A DNA stretch of 64,000 nt from Pirellula sp. (lineage in GTDB: Bacteria; Planctomycetota; Planctomycetia; Pirellulales; Pirellulaceae): positions 1 to 64,000 of the forward strand of contig JAJTEK010000027.1 of NCBI GenBank assembly GCA_021299695.1. The letters run 5' to 3'. Of the stretch, positions 8,187 to 18,760 are shown piece by piece. A program made the translations under genes and the position numbers. Below the pieces are notes generated by a model. It searched no databases. It saw only the letters and a program-made list of their open reading frames with translations, and had not been told where the DNA came from. Within the stretch, counting starts at the first letter, position 1, and each line of letters starts with the position of its first letter.

Positions 8187-11100
8187 ATGCATCGAATCCC
8201 TAAGGCTTGCCTTTTGAATCGTCTGCTCTCCGTGGGGATGTCCGTGGTCGCCACAGGAGCCGTCAGCAGTTGTCTTTGGGCCGAGGAACTCGATCAGAGG
8301 GCCGCCGAACCGAAGTCACCGCCAGAGTGGTACGGGCAGACGATTCGGTCCTCGGCTTGGCGATCTCCAGCGGACGAACAAGCAGGCTTCCATGTCCCCG
8401 AGGGGTTTGCAGTCGAGTTGGTTGCAAGTGAACCGCAAATAGCCAAGCCCATGAACATGGCTTTTGATGCGCGGGGTCGTTTGTGGCTGACCCAAAGCGT
8501 GCTCTATCCGTTTCCTGCGAAAGCCGATACGCCCAGCTCCGATACGCCCAGTTCCGAAGCGACCAGTTCCGATGCAATTGTGGTCCTTGAGGACAAAGAC
8601 TCCAACGGCACGATGGAAACCAAGACCGTGTTTGCCGATGGTTTGAACATACCGATTGGACTATTGCCTTACCAAGACGGCGTGATCGCCTTTTCGATCC
8701 CCAATCTCTACCATTTGAGGGATACCGATGGCGATGGGGTCTGCGACGAGCGCAAGGTGATCCTTGGACCATTCGACACGACGCGCGATACGCACGGGAT
8801 GGTCAATGCGCTCCGCGATGGGCAGGACGGCTGGATCTACGCTTGCCATGGCTTCAACAACGTCTCAAAAATCTCGGGGACCGACGGCCATGCGATCGAG
8901 ATGACCAGCGGGAACGTCTTTCGATTCCGGCCCGATGGAAGCCGAGTTGAGTTGTACACCCAGGGACAAGTCAATCCGTTTGGGATGACCAGGGACAAGT
9001 ATGGGTTTTGGTTTTCGGCCGATTGCCATAGCAAACCGATCACACAATTGCTCCGAGGTGGCTGCTATCCGAGTTTCGGTCGCCCGCATGATGGACTCGG
9101 GTTTGTCCCCTCGACGATGGAACATTTGCATGGGAGCACGGCCATTTCCGGGGTCGCTTACGTCGCCGGGACTTCGTTCCCGCAGGCCTTTGAAGGGAAT
9201 TTGCTCAGCGGCAACGTCATGACCTGCAGGATCAATCGCAACGGGCTTGAGTATTTCGGAGCGACGGCCAAGGCCGTCGAGTTGCCCGACCTCTTGACCA
9301 GCGAGGACCCTTGGTTTCGACCTGTCGACCTTCAGTTCGGCCCCGATGGATGTTTGTATGTTGCGGATTTCTACAACAAGGTCATCGGGCATTACGAAGT
9401 CCCGTTGGACCATCCGGATAGGGATCGGACCAGCGGGCGAATCTGGAGGATTCGGTACGTCGCTCAAGATCCGTCCAATGGCCCCAAGCCCCCAGCCCCC
9501 CGAGTCCAAGACGCAATCGGGGCGATTCGACCCTCCGAGCGGACTTACCAAGAGTCCATCGCGATTCTCGCCAAGCCGGTCGCTCAGGCGTCCGATCCGG
9601 ATTCGGCGATCGAGCGGCTCAGAGCCGTCGAGCGACTCGGTCAGATCGGAACCCTTGCCGATGCGGTTAGTCTTTTGGATCGGGTTCGTAGCGTCGATCA
9701 ACGCGATGCGATTCTCAAGCAAGCCCATTGGATCGCCTTGCGAGACATCCTAGGGCGCGAAGCAAAGCAGTCCGACGCATTCCCCGAGGAAGGGTTGATC
9801 GGTACGGAACTTGGCACCGACCGCTACCAACAGCGCATCGAGGACTTGCTCAAGGTCCTTCAAGCCGTCAAGGATCCCAGTGCGGCTCGCTGGTCGTTGG
9901 ATCTGATCGAAATCGCATCAAAGAAGTCAGGGCCAGGGCCCAAGACGGCCTGGCTCAAGGACGCACTGCTTGGTGTCGCAACGGCAGTCGACGAAAGCCA
10001 AATCCCTCGGGTTTTGCAATTGATCGATACGATGCTTGAGGAATCATCGACCAAGGCCGAGCAAATCCTTTTGATTGCCGAGTCGCAAAAACAGCGCAAC
10101 GGTAAGCTATCCCCCATCCTTGTCGAGTTGGGTCAGCAGTCTCTATCGCAAGCAGCAGGGGCATGGTTAACCCAAGCGGCAGCCGAAGATGTTCGACTAA
10201 CCGGATGGACTGCCCTTTCGGCCAAAGGTCGGGATGTACGTCCCTGGCCACTTGAGCAGCGTTCGCTCCAGGCAGAGAGCCACCCCAAGCCCCGAGAGCT
10301 GCCCGAGGGAAAAATACCGTTTTGGAGCAGCCTAGGGCTTACCGAACGCTACCAGGGAACTTGGAGCAGCGGGGTTTTCCTCGCCAAGGAAAGCTTGTCG
10401 TTTTGGGTCGTCGGTCATGATGGGAACCCCAATGAGCCCGAGCGGAAAGAGAATTATGTCCGCGTTTTGGTCGCCGGTTCACAGACGGGTGATTGGAGCG
10501 AGATTTATCGCGTTTATGCCCCTCGCAACGATGCGGCCCGGTATGTCCAAATCGATTTATCGCAGCACAAGGGTCAGTCGGTACGTATCGAGGTCGTCGA
10601 TGGATGCGGACAGGACAGTTATGCGTGGATTGGGATCGCCGATGTTTCTGAGCCAGGTTTAAAACGATCTGTCTTGCGGGACCGCTTCGACTCGATGGTC
10701 CGTTTAGCCAAGTGTTTTGGCTCATCGATCGTCGCTTTGGAACCATCGAGCCGGGCCGACTTCCTCTCCCAATGGCGGCAGCTCATAAAATCCGATCGAC
10801 TCGATTGCTTTTGTAAAGCGAACTTGCAACAATGGGTGCAAGGCCAAGAGCAACCGGTCCTTTCGGAGTTGGTTTCTTTGGTTGTCGAACGGGGTTTGGA
10901 GGATTTGCTGACCAAGCCGTATTTGCTGAACAAGCCGGATTTGCCGAACGGGCTAACGGCAAGCAAAGAGGGCAAGTCCTGGAGTTTCGATTGGGACTGG
11001 AGTACTGGGTCGGAAGAAACGCTTGGTGTTTTGTCGGAAGCTTTCGGAAAGAGGGCCGATGCAGCAACCCAGGAGGAACTGGTTTTGCGATGGTCGCGCC

Positions 11101-11726
11101 ACAGGGGTTCGATTGCGTTGATAGAAAGTTTGATACGGCGTGGGGCGTTGTCGAAAGAAACGCTTCGGGTCTTGCCCGCCTCCTGGTGGGACGCATTATC
11201 GGAGTCCAATGCCAAGCGGTTTTCGGATTTGAAGCCGCAGGGGGAGACCGATACGGCCCGCGCGGTGTTGGTCCAGAACAAGGCCCAGGCGGTCAAGCAG
11301 CTTGCAAGCGATCCGATGGTTGGAAAAAGGGTCTTCCAGGAACGATGCGCCACGTGCCATCAGCTTGGAGGCGTCGGTAAGGTCATCGGACCGCAGCTCG
11401 ATGGAGCGGTGGTGCGGACCGTAGAGAGGTTGTGCGAGGACATCCTGTGGCCCAACCGCAATGTGGACGAGGCGTTTCGAATCACCAATGTATTGATGGA
11501 GGATGGAGAGACAATATCGGGTTTGATACTCGATCGGACCGACAGTTCACTCGAGGTAGTCGACCAGGCAGGCAAATCCCAACGGTTTGCCCGCAGTGAG
11601 ATCGAGCAAGAAAAGATCAGCAAATTGTCCCTCATGCCGGGGAACTTTGAGGAACTCATCAGCGACGCGGAGCTCGCATCCTTGATCGGCTATTTGAAGT
11701 CGCAGCAACCCGAAAAGAAACCTTAG
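8187..11726 (+). CDS. PVC-type haem-binding CxxCH protein / membrane-bound dehydrogenase domain protein
   Basis: GFAVELVASEPQIAKPMNMAFDARGRLWLTQS...GPDGCLYVADFYNKVIGHYEVPLDHPDRDRTSGRIWR; C-terminal CATCH and LEDGETISGLILDRTDSSLEVVDQAG. Confidence 0.85.
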   Translation: MHRIPKACLLNRLLSVGMSVVATGAVSSCLWAEELDQRAAEPKSPPEWYGQTIRSSAWRSPADEQAGFHVPEGFAVELVASEPQIAKPMNMAFDARGRLWLTQSVLYPFPAKADTPSSDTPSSEATSSDAIVVLEDKDSNGTMETKTVFADGLNIPIGLLPYQDGVIAFSIPNLYHLRDTDGDGVCDERKVILGPFDTTRDTHGMVNALRDGQDGWIYACHGFNNVSKISGTDGHAIEMTSGNVFRFRPDGSRVELYTQGQVNPFGMTRDKYGFWFSADCHSKPITQLLRGGCYPSFGRPHDGLGFVPSTMEHLHGSTAISGVAYVAGTSFPQAFEGNLLSGNVMTCRINRNGLEYFGATAKAVELPDLLTSEDPWFRPVDLQFGPDGCLYVADFYNKVIGHYEVPLDHPDRDRTSGRIWRIRYVAQDPSNGPKPPAPRVQDAIGAIRPSERTYQESIAILAKPVAQASDPDSAIERLRAVERLGQIGTLADAVSLLDRVRSVDQRDAILKQAHWIALRDILGREAKQSDAFPEEGLIGTELGTDRYQQRIEDLLKVLQAVKDPSAARWSLDLIEIASKKSGPGPKTAWLKDALLGVATAVDESQIPRVLQLIDTMLEESSTKAEQILLIAESQKQRNGKLSPILVELGQQSLSQAAGAWLTQAAAEDVRLTGWTALSAKGRDVRPWPLEQRSLQAESHPKPRELPEGKIPFWSSLGLTERYQGTWSSGVFLAKESLSFWVVGHDGNPNEPERKENYVRVLVAGSQTGDWSEIYRVYAPRNDAARYVQIDLSQHKGQSVRIEVVDGCGQDSYAWIGIADVSEPGLKRSVLRDRFDSMVRLAKCFGSSIVALEPSSRADFLSQWRQLIKSDRLDCFCKANLQQWVQGQEQPVLSELVSLVVERGLEDLLTKPYLLNKPDLPNGLTASKEGKSWSFDWDWSTGSEETLGVLSEAFGKRADAATQEELVLRWSRHRGSIALIESLIRRGALSKETLRVLPASWWDALSESNAKRFSDLKPQGETDTARAVLVQNKAQAVKQLASDPMVGKRVFQERCATCHQLGGVGKVIGPQLDGAVVRTVERLCEDILWPNRNVDEAFRITNVLMEDGETISGLILDRTDSSLEVVDQAGKSQRFARSEIEQEKISKLSLMPGNFEELISDAELASLIGYLKSQQPEKKP

Positions 11727-11738
11727 TCTCCAGAACCT

Positions 11739-13046
11739 ATGTTCCGGTTCATTCACGCCGCCGACATCCATCTCGACAGTCCACTGCTGGGACTGAGAGC
11801 TTACGACTCTGCCCCCATCGAACGGTTGCGGACCGCTCCGCGTCGAGCGCTAGAGAACTTGGTAGATCTTGCGATTCGGACCAAAGTCGACTTTCTTCTC
11901 ATCGCGGGTGATGTTTTCGACGGGGACTGGAAAGACTACTCGACGGGTCAATTCTTCGTCAAGCAGATGGCCAAGCTGCGCGATTGCCGGATACCGGTTT
12001 ACCTGATCGCAGGCAATCACGATGCGGAGAACAAGATGTCCCGCTCGTTGCCTTACCCGGACAACGTGCATGTATTCGAGTCGAGTCATGCGACCACACG
12101 GCGGATCGAATCGATTCAGGTCGCAATCCACGGCCAGAGTTTTGCAACGCAAGCTGTCACTGAAGATCTTTCGATGAATTACCCCGCACAGGTTCCCGGA
12201 TGGTTCAACATCGGGCTTTTGCATACCAGTTGCACGGGTCGCGAAGGGCATGAAAATTATGCTCCCTGCACCCTCGAGGGGCTCGGGACTCGCAATTACG
12301 ATTACTGGGCCTTAGGGCATATCCACAAACGCGAGGTCCTGAGCCAAAAGCCCTGGGTGGTCTTTCCTGGAAACATCCAAGGCCGGCACGCCAAGGAGAC
12401 CGGGCCCAAAGGGTGCTATGTCGTAAGCGTCTCGGACCAGCAAGCGATCGAGGCAACCTTTGAACCCCTCGATGTGCTCCGCTGGGAGACCATCGCCTTG
12501 GATGTCGGACCGATCGGCGATTTGGGCGAACTGCCGAACTTGTTCAAAACCTCCTTGCAAGAGACCATCGATCTTTGCGAGGATCGGTTGCTTGCCCTTC
12601 GCATCGAGCTTCAGGGCCAAAGCCCCCTTCATCGTAAATTTCGAGTCGAACGCGAGCATATCCTCCAAAGCTGCCAATCGGTCGCGACAGGCTTATCGAT
12701 CGATGGGGTATGGATCGAAAAAGTCCTGTGCAATACGCGCATGCCCAATGAGAGCGACCAGCAGTCTGACGCCTCACAAGACGCGATACGAGCCATTATG
12801 GGGGTCTTTCAAGACGCCAAAACCAATCCCGATTTCTATAAGCAGCTTCAGTTCGACATGAGCACAGTACGGAGTAAAATCCCCTCGGAGCTGCGAACCG
12901 CCGAACTCGATGGGTACCTCGAGGGATCGTCGGTCCTGCTCGAGCAGGCTCAGGAGCGTTTGCTCGACTTGCTAGGAAGCGAATTTTCGCAAAGCGACTC
13001 TCCGAGAGCCGAGTCCTTGAAAAGCGGTTTGGGGGAAACGCGATGA
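11739..13046 (+). CDS. Metallophosphoesterase, DNA repair exonuclease (SbcD/YhaO-like)
   Basis: FIHAADIHLDSPL, DFLLIAGDVFDGDW, YLIAGNHDAENKM, WALGHIHKREV. Confidence 0.85.
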   Translation: MFRFIHAADIHLDSPLLGLRAYDSAPIERLRTAPRRALENLVDLAIRTKVDFLLIAGDVFDGDWKDYSTGQFFVKQMAKLRDCRIPVYLIAGNHDAENKMSRSLPYPDNVHVFESSHATTRRIESIQVAIHGQSFATQAVTEDLSMNYPAQVPGWFNIGLLHTSCTGREGHENYAPCTLEGLGTRNYDYWALGHIHKREVLSQKPWVVFPGNIQGRHAKETGPKGCYVVSVSDQQAIEATFEPLDVLRWETIALDVGPIGDLGELPNLFKTSLQETIDLCEDRLLALRIELQGQSPLHRKFRVEREHILQSCQSVATGLSIDGVWIEKVLCNTRMPNESDQQSDASQDAIRAIMGVFQDAKTNPDFYKQLQFDMSTVRSKIPSELRTAELDGYLEGSSVLLEQAQERLLDLLGSEFSQSDSPRAESLKSGLGETR

Positions 13047-16000
13047 GGCTACAGCGTTTGGACCTGATGGCATTCGGCCATTTCACCAACTACAGCATCG
13101 ACCTGAGCGCCGGTCGCTATGGGCTCCACATCATTTATGGGCCGAACGAAGCGGGCAAGAGCACCTCGCTGCGGGGCCTGACGGCATTGCTTTTCGGATT
13201 CCCGACCAGGACAGATGACAATTTCAAGCATGCCAACAAGGACCTGCGAGTCGGAGCGATCTTGGAGAATCGCGACGGCAAGGTACTCAGGTGCGTACGT
13301 CGCAAAGCTAGAACCGCGACGCTCCTGCATGCCGAAAGCTCCCAGGAAGTCTCTGATTCGCATTGGGCCGAGTTTTTCCCGAAGATCCAGGAGGATCATT
13401 TCCTGCGAATGTTCGGACTGACCCATGAGTCACTCCGCAAGGGTGGAGAGGACTTGGTCCGCGGCGGTGGAGATTCAGGCCAAGCCCTCTTTTCGAGCGC
13501 CTCGGGGATCGCCAATTTGCAACAGAAACATCAGTCGCTAGAAGATCGCATCGAAGAGCTCTACGGTAAAGCCGGTAGGAAAGGGCGATTGTTTGACAAG
13601 CTCAAGCAGTACAAAGCGCTGCGAGACGACGAGAAAAAAGTAGCCATGTCGATGGATCAGTGGCGGAGGCTCGAGAATCAGCTCAAGGAGTCCAAGGACC
13701 AGCTCGAGGAGTACAGGACCCAAAGCGATGCGGTGCAAAGGCAGTTGCTCGAAGCGCAGAGAATCCAACGTTCGATCCCGACGGTCGCCAAATATCTCGA
13801 ACGCCTTCGAGCCATCTCGACGCTTGGAGCCGCCGCGAAACTGCCTCGTGATTTTGAAGAGCGCGTGCAAAAAGTGCTCGGAGCAAAAGCTGAAAAACAA
13901 GTCGCCTCTGAGGAGATCGCCAACCAATTGCGAAGCATCGAATCGGAACTTGCAAAGATCCCCGAGAGTATCTGGGATGACGAGCAAGAGGCTAAGGTCC
14001 GAAGTTTGCTCTCCGAGCTAGGAATCTACCTGCAAGCCCTCGAGGAGCTTCCCAAGTTGAAGATCCAGAGTGAGCAATTAGCGCGACGAGCCGAACAGAA
14101 ATGGGACGAGATCGGCAAACTCGATACGCTTCGCGATAAGCTGGAAAAGCAAAAGATTCCGCTTTCGCACAAGAAGTGGATCGGGACTTTGGCCAAGCAG
14201 TACGAAGCCTTAGAAAAGCAAGTCTCCGACCGGAAACTCAGGCTATCGAAACTTAAGAAACGGCTCGACGAGGACCAGAACTCCGAGTTGCTCCCGCTCA
14301 GCGATGAGTCGTTGAAGATGCTCGAGCAAAGGATCCATCAATACAGGCCCTTGGCAGGTCAATCCGATCCCTTGGCCGCGTTGCTCATGGAAAGCCAACG
14401 AGGACAAGATCGCTTAGAGAAAGGAATTCAAAGATGGAGAATTCCCTGTCAAACAGCCGAAGAGTTGGTCCGATTTCCCGTCGCAAGTCTCCCATCGATC
14501 GAGCGATGGGAAAAGGAGCTCGACAAGCGGCAGGAGGCTCTGGAAAAAGCCAGATCGGAACTTAGCTCGCAGGATCGCAAGAGGTCGGCCAAGCAGCGCG
14601 AATGGGACCGCGAAACCAAGAAAATTCGCGTTCCCACCAGGCAGGAATGGGAAGCCAGCAAGCAGGCACGCGACGGGCTCTTTGGAATGCTCCTCGAGCA
14701 CCGCTCCGGTTCGACCGAGCGGTGGAACGAACTGTCGGAGGCTTACGCAGCCAGCGTGCAATCAGCTGATGCGATGGCCGCCGAACTGCTGGATCAAGCC
14801 GAGTTGGTCGCACAGCGCGAGCAGTTGCAAGAGGCGATCCTTGAGCTCGAAGCCCAAGTGGCCGAGTGGTCCCTTGCATGCCAAGAACGCGAAAGCGAGT
14901 TGACGGTTGGCCAGCAAGCTTGGCAAGCCTTTCTTTCCGAGCATCGGATCGCAGTGGAAACTCCCACCGAAGCATCGGAATGGAGTCAGGCAGTCAGTTC
15001 CCTGCAGCGAGAGGCGCAGGATTTGCTCGACAAGAGGATTCGCATCGAGCAGATGGAAACGGCGATCCAACAGGCGATTTCGGTTTTGAATAAGTCTTTG
15101 GCCGCATGCGGATTTGCAGCCGAACCTTGCGACGGACTCGACCGGGCCTTGACCCGGGCCGAGTTGGTTTTGAACAAAGCCAATGAGGCTCGTGGGAAAG
15201 CCGAGGCCATCGAGGGTCAGCGCCAGTTGAATTTGCAGGAGTACCGGGATCAGACCAGCGAAATCCAGGGGCTTGAGGATCAGTTCAAGGAGCTCAAAAC
15301 CCAGTGGTTTGACGCATTGGCAGACATCGCTTTGCCCGACGATGCCACTCCGGTCGAAGTCCAAACGATCCTCGACCAAGTCACCGAATTGCAGCAGACG
15401 ACCGACGAAATCGAAGCGACCCGAACCCGCTTGCGCGAGAATCAAGAGCGAATCGATCGCTACGAATCAGCCCTAAGACCCCTGCTCGATTGGTTGGCCG
15501 GCGCGAGTCCTGAATCGGCAGATGCAATCTCCGCACTGACTACGACGGAGTCCAAAGTCCGGTGGCTTGAACGCCAGAGCAAGCTTTCCAGCCAAGAAAA
15601 AGAAAAACGGGTGACACTCGAGACGCTGAAAAAAACGGCGCAAGAGCAGTTGGATCAAGTTTCCGGCGGGATTCGTCTTTTGGATCGTGAACTCGAGCAG
15701 ATGCAAGAGATCGCAGAGGCTCAAAACCAGGAGCAACTACGGGAGTTGGCTCGCAATTCGCGAGAGTACCACTTGCTCGATGTAGACCGAAAAGAACTTC
15801 AAGAGAGGCTTTTTGCCGAATGCAACAGTCGCGATATCGACCAATTTGTTCAGCGGGTCGAACAAGCCGATGCAGATCAAATCACCATTGATATCAAGCA
15901 CCTGAGCGAAGAGATCCGCAGGATCGATCAAGCTCGCGAGGAAGCGATTCGAGCCACCAGCGCGTTGCAACGAGACTACGATCAATTAGATACAAGCGGC

Positions 16001-16567
16001 AGAGCAGCGATGCTTGCCACGCAGGCGAGTGGCGTGGGACTTGAGATCGAGGAAGCTGTCCAAGAGTTGGCGACCTTGCGGCTCGCCTCGGCAGCCTTGA
16101 CCGCTGGCATCGAACGCTACCGATCTGCCAACGAGGACCCGATCCTGAAGTTAGCTAGCGAATCCTTTCGCCAAATGACGCTAGGCCGATTCCGTGGAAT
16201 CGAGATATCGCTTGACGATGCGGGCAAGCACCTATTGGTCGGAAGAAGAGCGGAGGATGGTCCTGGATCCGAGGTCCTCGTCGAACAGATGAGTGATGGA
16301 ACGCGGGACCAGTTGTATCTGGCTCTGAGGCTCGCGAGCCTCGAGCAATGGAGCAAGGTGCACGAGCCACTGCCGTTGGTCGTGGATGATATTTTGGTCC
16401 ATTTCGACGACCAACGGTCGGTCGAAACGCTCAAGCAACTCGTGCGAATATCGTCCCAATCCCAGGTGATTTTCTTTACCCACCACCAGCACTTGTTGGA
16501 TTTAGCCCGAGAGACCCTGCCGATCGATCAGGTATTCTTTCACGAGTTGGCTAATGCAAGCGGTTGA
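13043..16567 (+). CDS. AAA family ATPase, SbcC/YhaN-like SMC-type protein
   Basis: Walker A IIYGPNEAGKSTSLRG, long coiled coil, C-terminal DGTRDQLYLALRLASLE and PLVVDDILVHFDDQR; overlaps the upstream gene by 4 nt. Confidence 0.85.
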   Translation: MRLQRLDLMAFGHFTNYSIDLSAGRYGLHIIYGPNEAGKSTSLRGLTALLFGFPTRTDDNFKHANKDLRVGAILENRDGKVLRCVRRKARTATLLHAESSQEVSDSHWAEFFPKIQEDHFLRMFGLTHESLRKGGEDLVRGGGDSGQALFSSASGIANLQQKHQSLEDRIEELYGKAGRKGRLFDKLKQYKALRDDEKKVAMSMDQWRRLENQLKESKDQLEEYRTQSDAVQRQLLEAQRIQRSIPTVAKYLERLRAISTLGAAAKLPRDFEERVQKVLGAKAEKQVASEEIANQLRSIESELAKIPESIWDDEQEAKVRSLLSELGIYLQALEELPKLKIQSEQLARRAEQKWDEIGKLDTLRDKLEKQKIPLSHKKWIGTLAKQYEALEKQVSDRKLRLSKLKKRLDEDQNSELLPLSDESLKMLEQRIHQYRPLAGQSDPLAALLMESQRGQDRLEKGIQRWRIPCQTAEELVRFPVASLPSIERWEKELDKRQEALEKARSELSSQDRKRSAKQREWDRETKKIRVPTRQEWEASKQARDGLFGMLLEHRSGSTERWNELSEAYAASVQSADAMAAELLDQAELVAQREQLQEAILELEAQVAEWSLACQERESELTVGQQAWQAFLSEHRIAVETPTEASEWSQAVSSLQREAQDLLDKRIRIEQMETAIQQAISVLNKSLAACGFAAEPCDGLDRALTRAELVLNKANEARGKAEAIEGQRQLNLQEYRDQTSEIQGLEDQFKELKTQWFDALADIALPDDATPVEVQTILDQVTELQQTTDEIEATRTRLRENQERIDRYESALRPLLDWLAGASPESADAISALTTTESKVRWLERQSKLSSQEKEKRVTLETLKKTAQEQLDQVSGGIRLLDRELEQMQEIAEAQNQEQLRELARNSREYHLLDVDRKELQERLFAECNSRDIDQFVQRVEQADADQITIDIKHLSEEIRRIDQAREEAIRATSALQRDYDQLDTSGRAAMLATQASGVGLEIEEAVQELATLRLASAALTAGIERYRSANEDPILKLASESFRQMTLGRFRGIEISLDDAGKHLLVGRRAEDGPGSEVLVEQMSDGTRDQLYLALRLASLEQWSKVHEPLPLVVDDILVHFDDQRSVETLKQLVRISSQSQVIFFTHHQHLLDLARETLPIDQVFFHELANASG

Positions 16568-16673
16568 ATCACCGGTGAGCCAATGCGTCATGAAAGATCG
16601 AAGCGAAGAGTCAGGCTATCTAATCGTCTGTCGGGTTTAGTGGAAATATTTGGGCGAGACAAAGTTAGCAGTT

Positions 16674-16740
16674 TTCGGTCTGATCATCAGACCGAACAAA
16701 ACAGCCGAACAGCCGTAAGACGCCGACGCTTGCGCGTCGG
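16674..16740. terminator. Two adjacent hairpins between convergent genes, possible bidirectional terminator
   Basis: TTCGGTCTGAT-C-ATCAGACCGAA (16674-16696) and CCGACGC-TTGC-GCGTCGG (16723-16740); no strong U-tract. Confidence 0.4.
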
Positions 16741-16743
16741 GAC

Positions 16744-17283
16744 TTACTTCCCTTCCGAGACGCTCGAGCAGTCGCTTTTGAGATCCAAATCCAACGAACT
16801 GGTCGCTCCGGTGATTTGGATGAAATAAGCCGACTTGCGCGAGTAGCACTCGGGTACCTTCGGTCCTGCGGAGGATTGCTCTGCCGTGGGGGCGGCTCGG
16901 TCGGGGTCATCCTGCTCGCCCTCGGATGCACCCTGGGAGTCCGTTGTTGACGATTCCGACTTCTGTTTAGGAAGGACACGCAAGAGTTTGCGTCCGGGGA
17001 TGATCCCAGCAGTTCGGCTGTCGAACATCAAGGAAAATCGTCCCGAGTCGTTGGTTGTCCCGTAGGAGTAGATCGAGGTTTCAGGATTCTCAAAACGTAC
17101 TTCAACATTCGACAGAGGTGCGCCGTCGAGTTTGAGAGTACCAGAGACCTTGACCAATCCCAGCGATGCGTAGTTTGGACTGCTCGTCGGTGAGCACCCG
17201 AGGATGGCCATGAGCAGCGCATAGAGCAAGCCGAGGTTGATGAGTGATTTTTTAGTCTTCAAAGTCAAAAGTCTCCGCTCCAT
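16744..17283 (-). CDS. Hypothetical lipoprotein with carboxypeptidase regulatory-like domain
   Basis: Lipobox LLMAILGCSPTSS; VKVSGTLKLDGAPLSNVEVRFENPE..GTTNDSGRFSL. Confidence 0.6.
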   Translation of the reverse strand: MERRLLTLKTKKSLINLGLLYALLMAILGCSPTSSPNYASLGLVKVSGTLKLDGAPLSNVEVRFENPETSIYSYGTTNDSGRFSLMFDSRTAGIIPGRKLLRVLPKQKSESSTTDSQGASEGEQDDPDRAAPTAEQSSAGPKVPECYSRKSAYFIQITGATSSLDLDLKSDCSSVSEGK

Positions 17284-18193
17284 TTCGGGAACCCACAGCG
17301 CGAATGATCTTGATATCGGTGCTGTCCGATACATAGGTGACAGAACCGTCGGCTTTGCCGAACATCGTTCCGCCAGCGTGGAAGCTACCAAAAGCGACCT
17401 CCATCAAATGTCCCTGGGTGGAGGGATCGATGACCGCAATGTTAGGTTGGACGAGCATGCTACCTGCAGCTTCGGTGAATTCGGTACCTCCAGTTCCTCC
17501 ATCGCAACGGCATGGATCTGCTTGAGGGCTGCCAAAGGCCCACCAATCCATTCCTTGACCGTCTTTGACGAATTCAGGATCGGTACGAGATTCACCGAAG
17601 AGGACCGTCCGGGACAATCCATCGGTGAAATCTCTAAGTTTGATCCGGCTGCACCCGAACATCGCACCGTCGAGGTTCAGCTCTTCGAAGGATTGGGTGT
17701 TGGGCAGCGGGCGGGTCGATGCGTCATCGGAGCTGACACGGCTCCCGCCGTTGGCTCGGTAGCTGATGGGGACGCGGTTAGCGATGCCGTTGTAATTCGC
17801 AGGAGCGAGGTTTGGGCATGAGGGGCACTGTAACATGGAGATTGGAGTTTGGCATGCCCGGTAATTGGGGCTTGCAACATTATCCCAATTCCCGACCCCA
17901 GACTCCGCAAAAATAAGCGTGCTGTAGAGGCTCGCTTGCTCGATCTGTGGCAGGATCGCTGCGCTCCAGAGCGTGCCGTGGTTATTCCAACCCGGAGGGA
18001 GCACCTTGAAGGAGCTTTCGTAATTCAGGGTCGCCAACGAGAGTTGTCGCATGTTGTTCGAGCAGCTCATCCGGCGAGCAGCCTCACGGGCTTGCTGCAC
18101 AGCAGGCAGGAGCAATCCGACGAGAACTCCGATGATAGCGATGACCACAAGCAGTTCCACAAGAGTAAAACCCTTACGACTTCGAAAACGCAT
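17252..18193 (-). CDS. DUF1559 domain-containing protein (prepilin-type N-terminus)
   Basis: [45 protein letters not shown]-x-G-G-x-x-F-G-x-A-D-G-S C-terminal motif. Confidence 0.95.
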   Translation of the reverse strand: MRFRSRKGFTLVELLVVIAIIGVLVGLLLPAVQQAREAARRMSCSNNMRQLSLATLNYESSFKVLPPGWNNHGTLWSAAILPQIEQASLYSTLIFAESGVGNWDNVASPNYRACQTPISMLQCPSCPNLAPANYNGIANRVPISYRANGGSRVSSDDASTRPLPNTQSFEELNLDGAMFGCSRIKLRDFTDGLSRTVLFGESRTDPEFVKDGQGMDWWAFGSPQADPCRCDGGTGGTEFTEAAGSMLVQPNIAVIDPSTQGHLMEVAFGSFHAGGTMFGKADGSVTYVSDSTDIKIIRAVGSRNGAETFDFED

Positions 18194-18376
18194 CCTTTAG
18201 ACCTTCGGTTCAGAGAATTGAATGAAGTGGGACGACCACTTCGATGTCAAGTTGCGAAGTATAGAATCACAGTGGATTTCTTGGTCGTACAGAACGATGA
18301 AGGAACCGAGAGGATTCGATGAAGATACTTCGGTTCGTGGTGTCTTACGATCTTTGCTTGGCACCGTCGCAAAGTC

Positions 18377-18401
18377 ATTATTGGCATTTTTTGCCAATTA
18401 T
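18377..18401. promoter_or_regulatory. Inverted repeat upstream of parDE, candidate autoregulatory operator
   Basis: ATTATTGGCA-TTTTT-TGCCAATTAT (one mismatch) ~55 nt before the ParD ATG. Confidence 0.45.
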
Positions 18402-18455
18402 GCTATCATGGCCATGGGTTGATCGATTCATCGCAAGCCTTTGGGAACGCCAAAA

Positions 18456-18755
18456 ATGACCACAAAGAACATTAGTTTGACGGAACACTACTCAGAGTTG
18501 GTTGATACCCTTGTCGCTTCCGGCAGGTACAAGAATGCCAGCGAAGTGGTGCGTGAGGGCTTGCGTTTGCTCGAACAGCGAACCACCGAAGATGAGCGTC
18601 GACTTGAACTGCTTCAGCAATTAGCCGCTGAGGGATTTCGACAGCTCGATCAAGGTGAGGGAGTTGGTCTTAAGACCAGTAGTCAGGTTGCTGATCGTAT
18701 TTCCAAGTTGGGCCGCCAGGCGGCAAAGCTCGCTAAAAATGGAAGGAGTGGTTGA
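18456..18755 (+). CDS. parD: Type II antitoxin, ParD/CC2985 family
   Basis: MTTKNISLTEHYSELVDTLVASGRYKNASEVVREGLRLLEQR ribbon-helix-helix signature. Confidence 0.85.
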   Translation: MTTKNISLTEHYSELVDTLVASGRYKNASEVVREGLRLLEQRTTEDERRLELLQQLAAEGFRQLDQGEGVGLKTSSQVADRISKLGRQAAKLAKNGRSG

Positions 18756-18760
18756 TCCCA

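Noticed and set aside
7782-8192. 136-aa ORF on - strand
   Set aside because: Same repeat-derived SHRKGAKDAKG translation, not a gene.
11739-16567. SbcCD-like pair as a new phage-defence system
   Set aside because: Looks like the ordinary YhaO/YhaN-type nuclease-ATPase pair found widely; no accessory gene or mobile signature around it.
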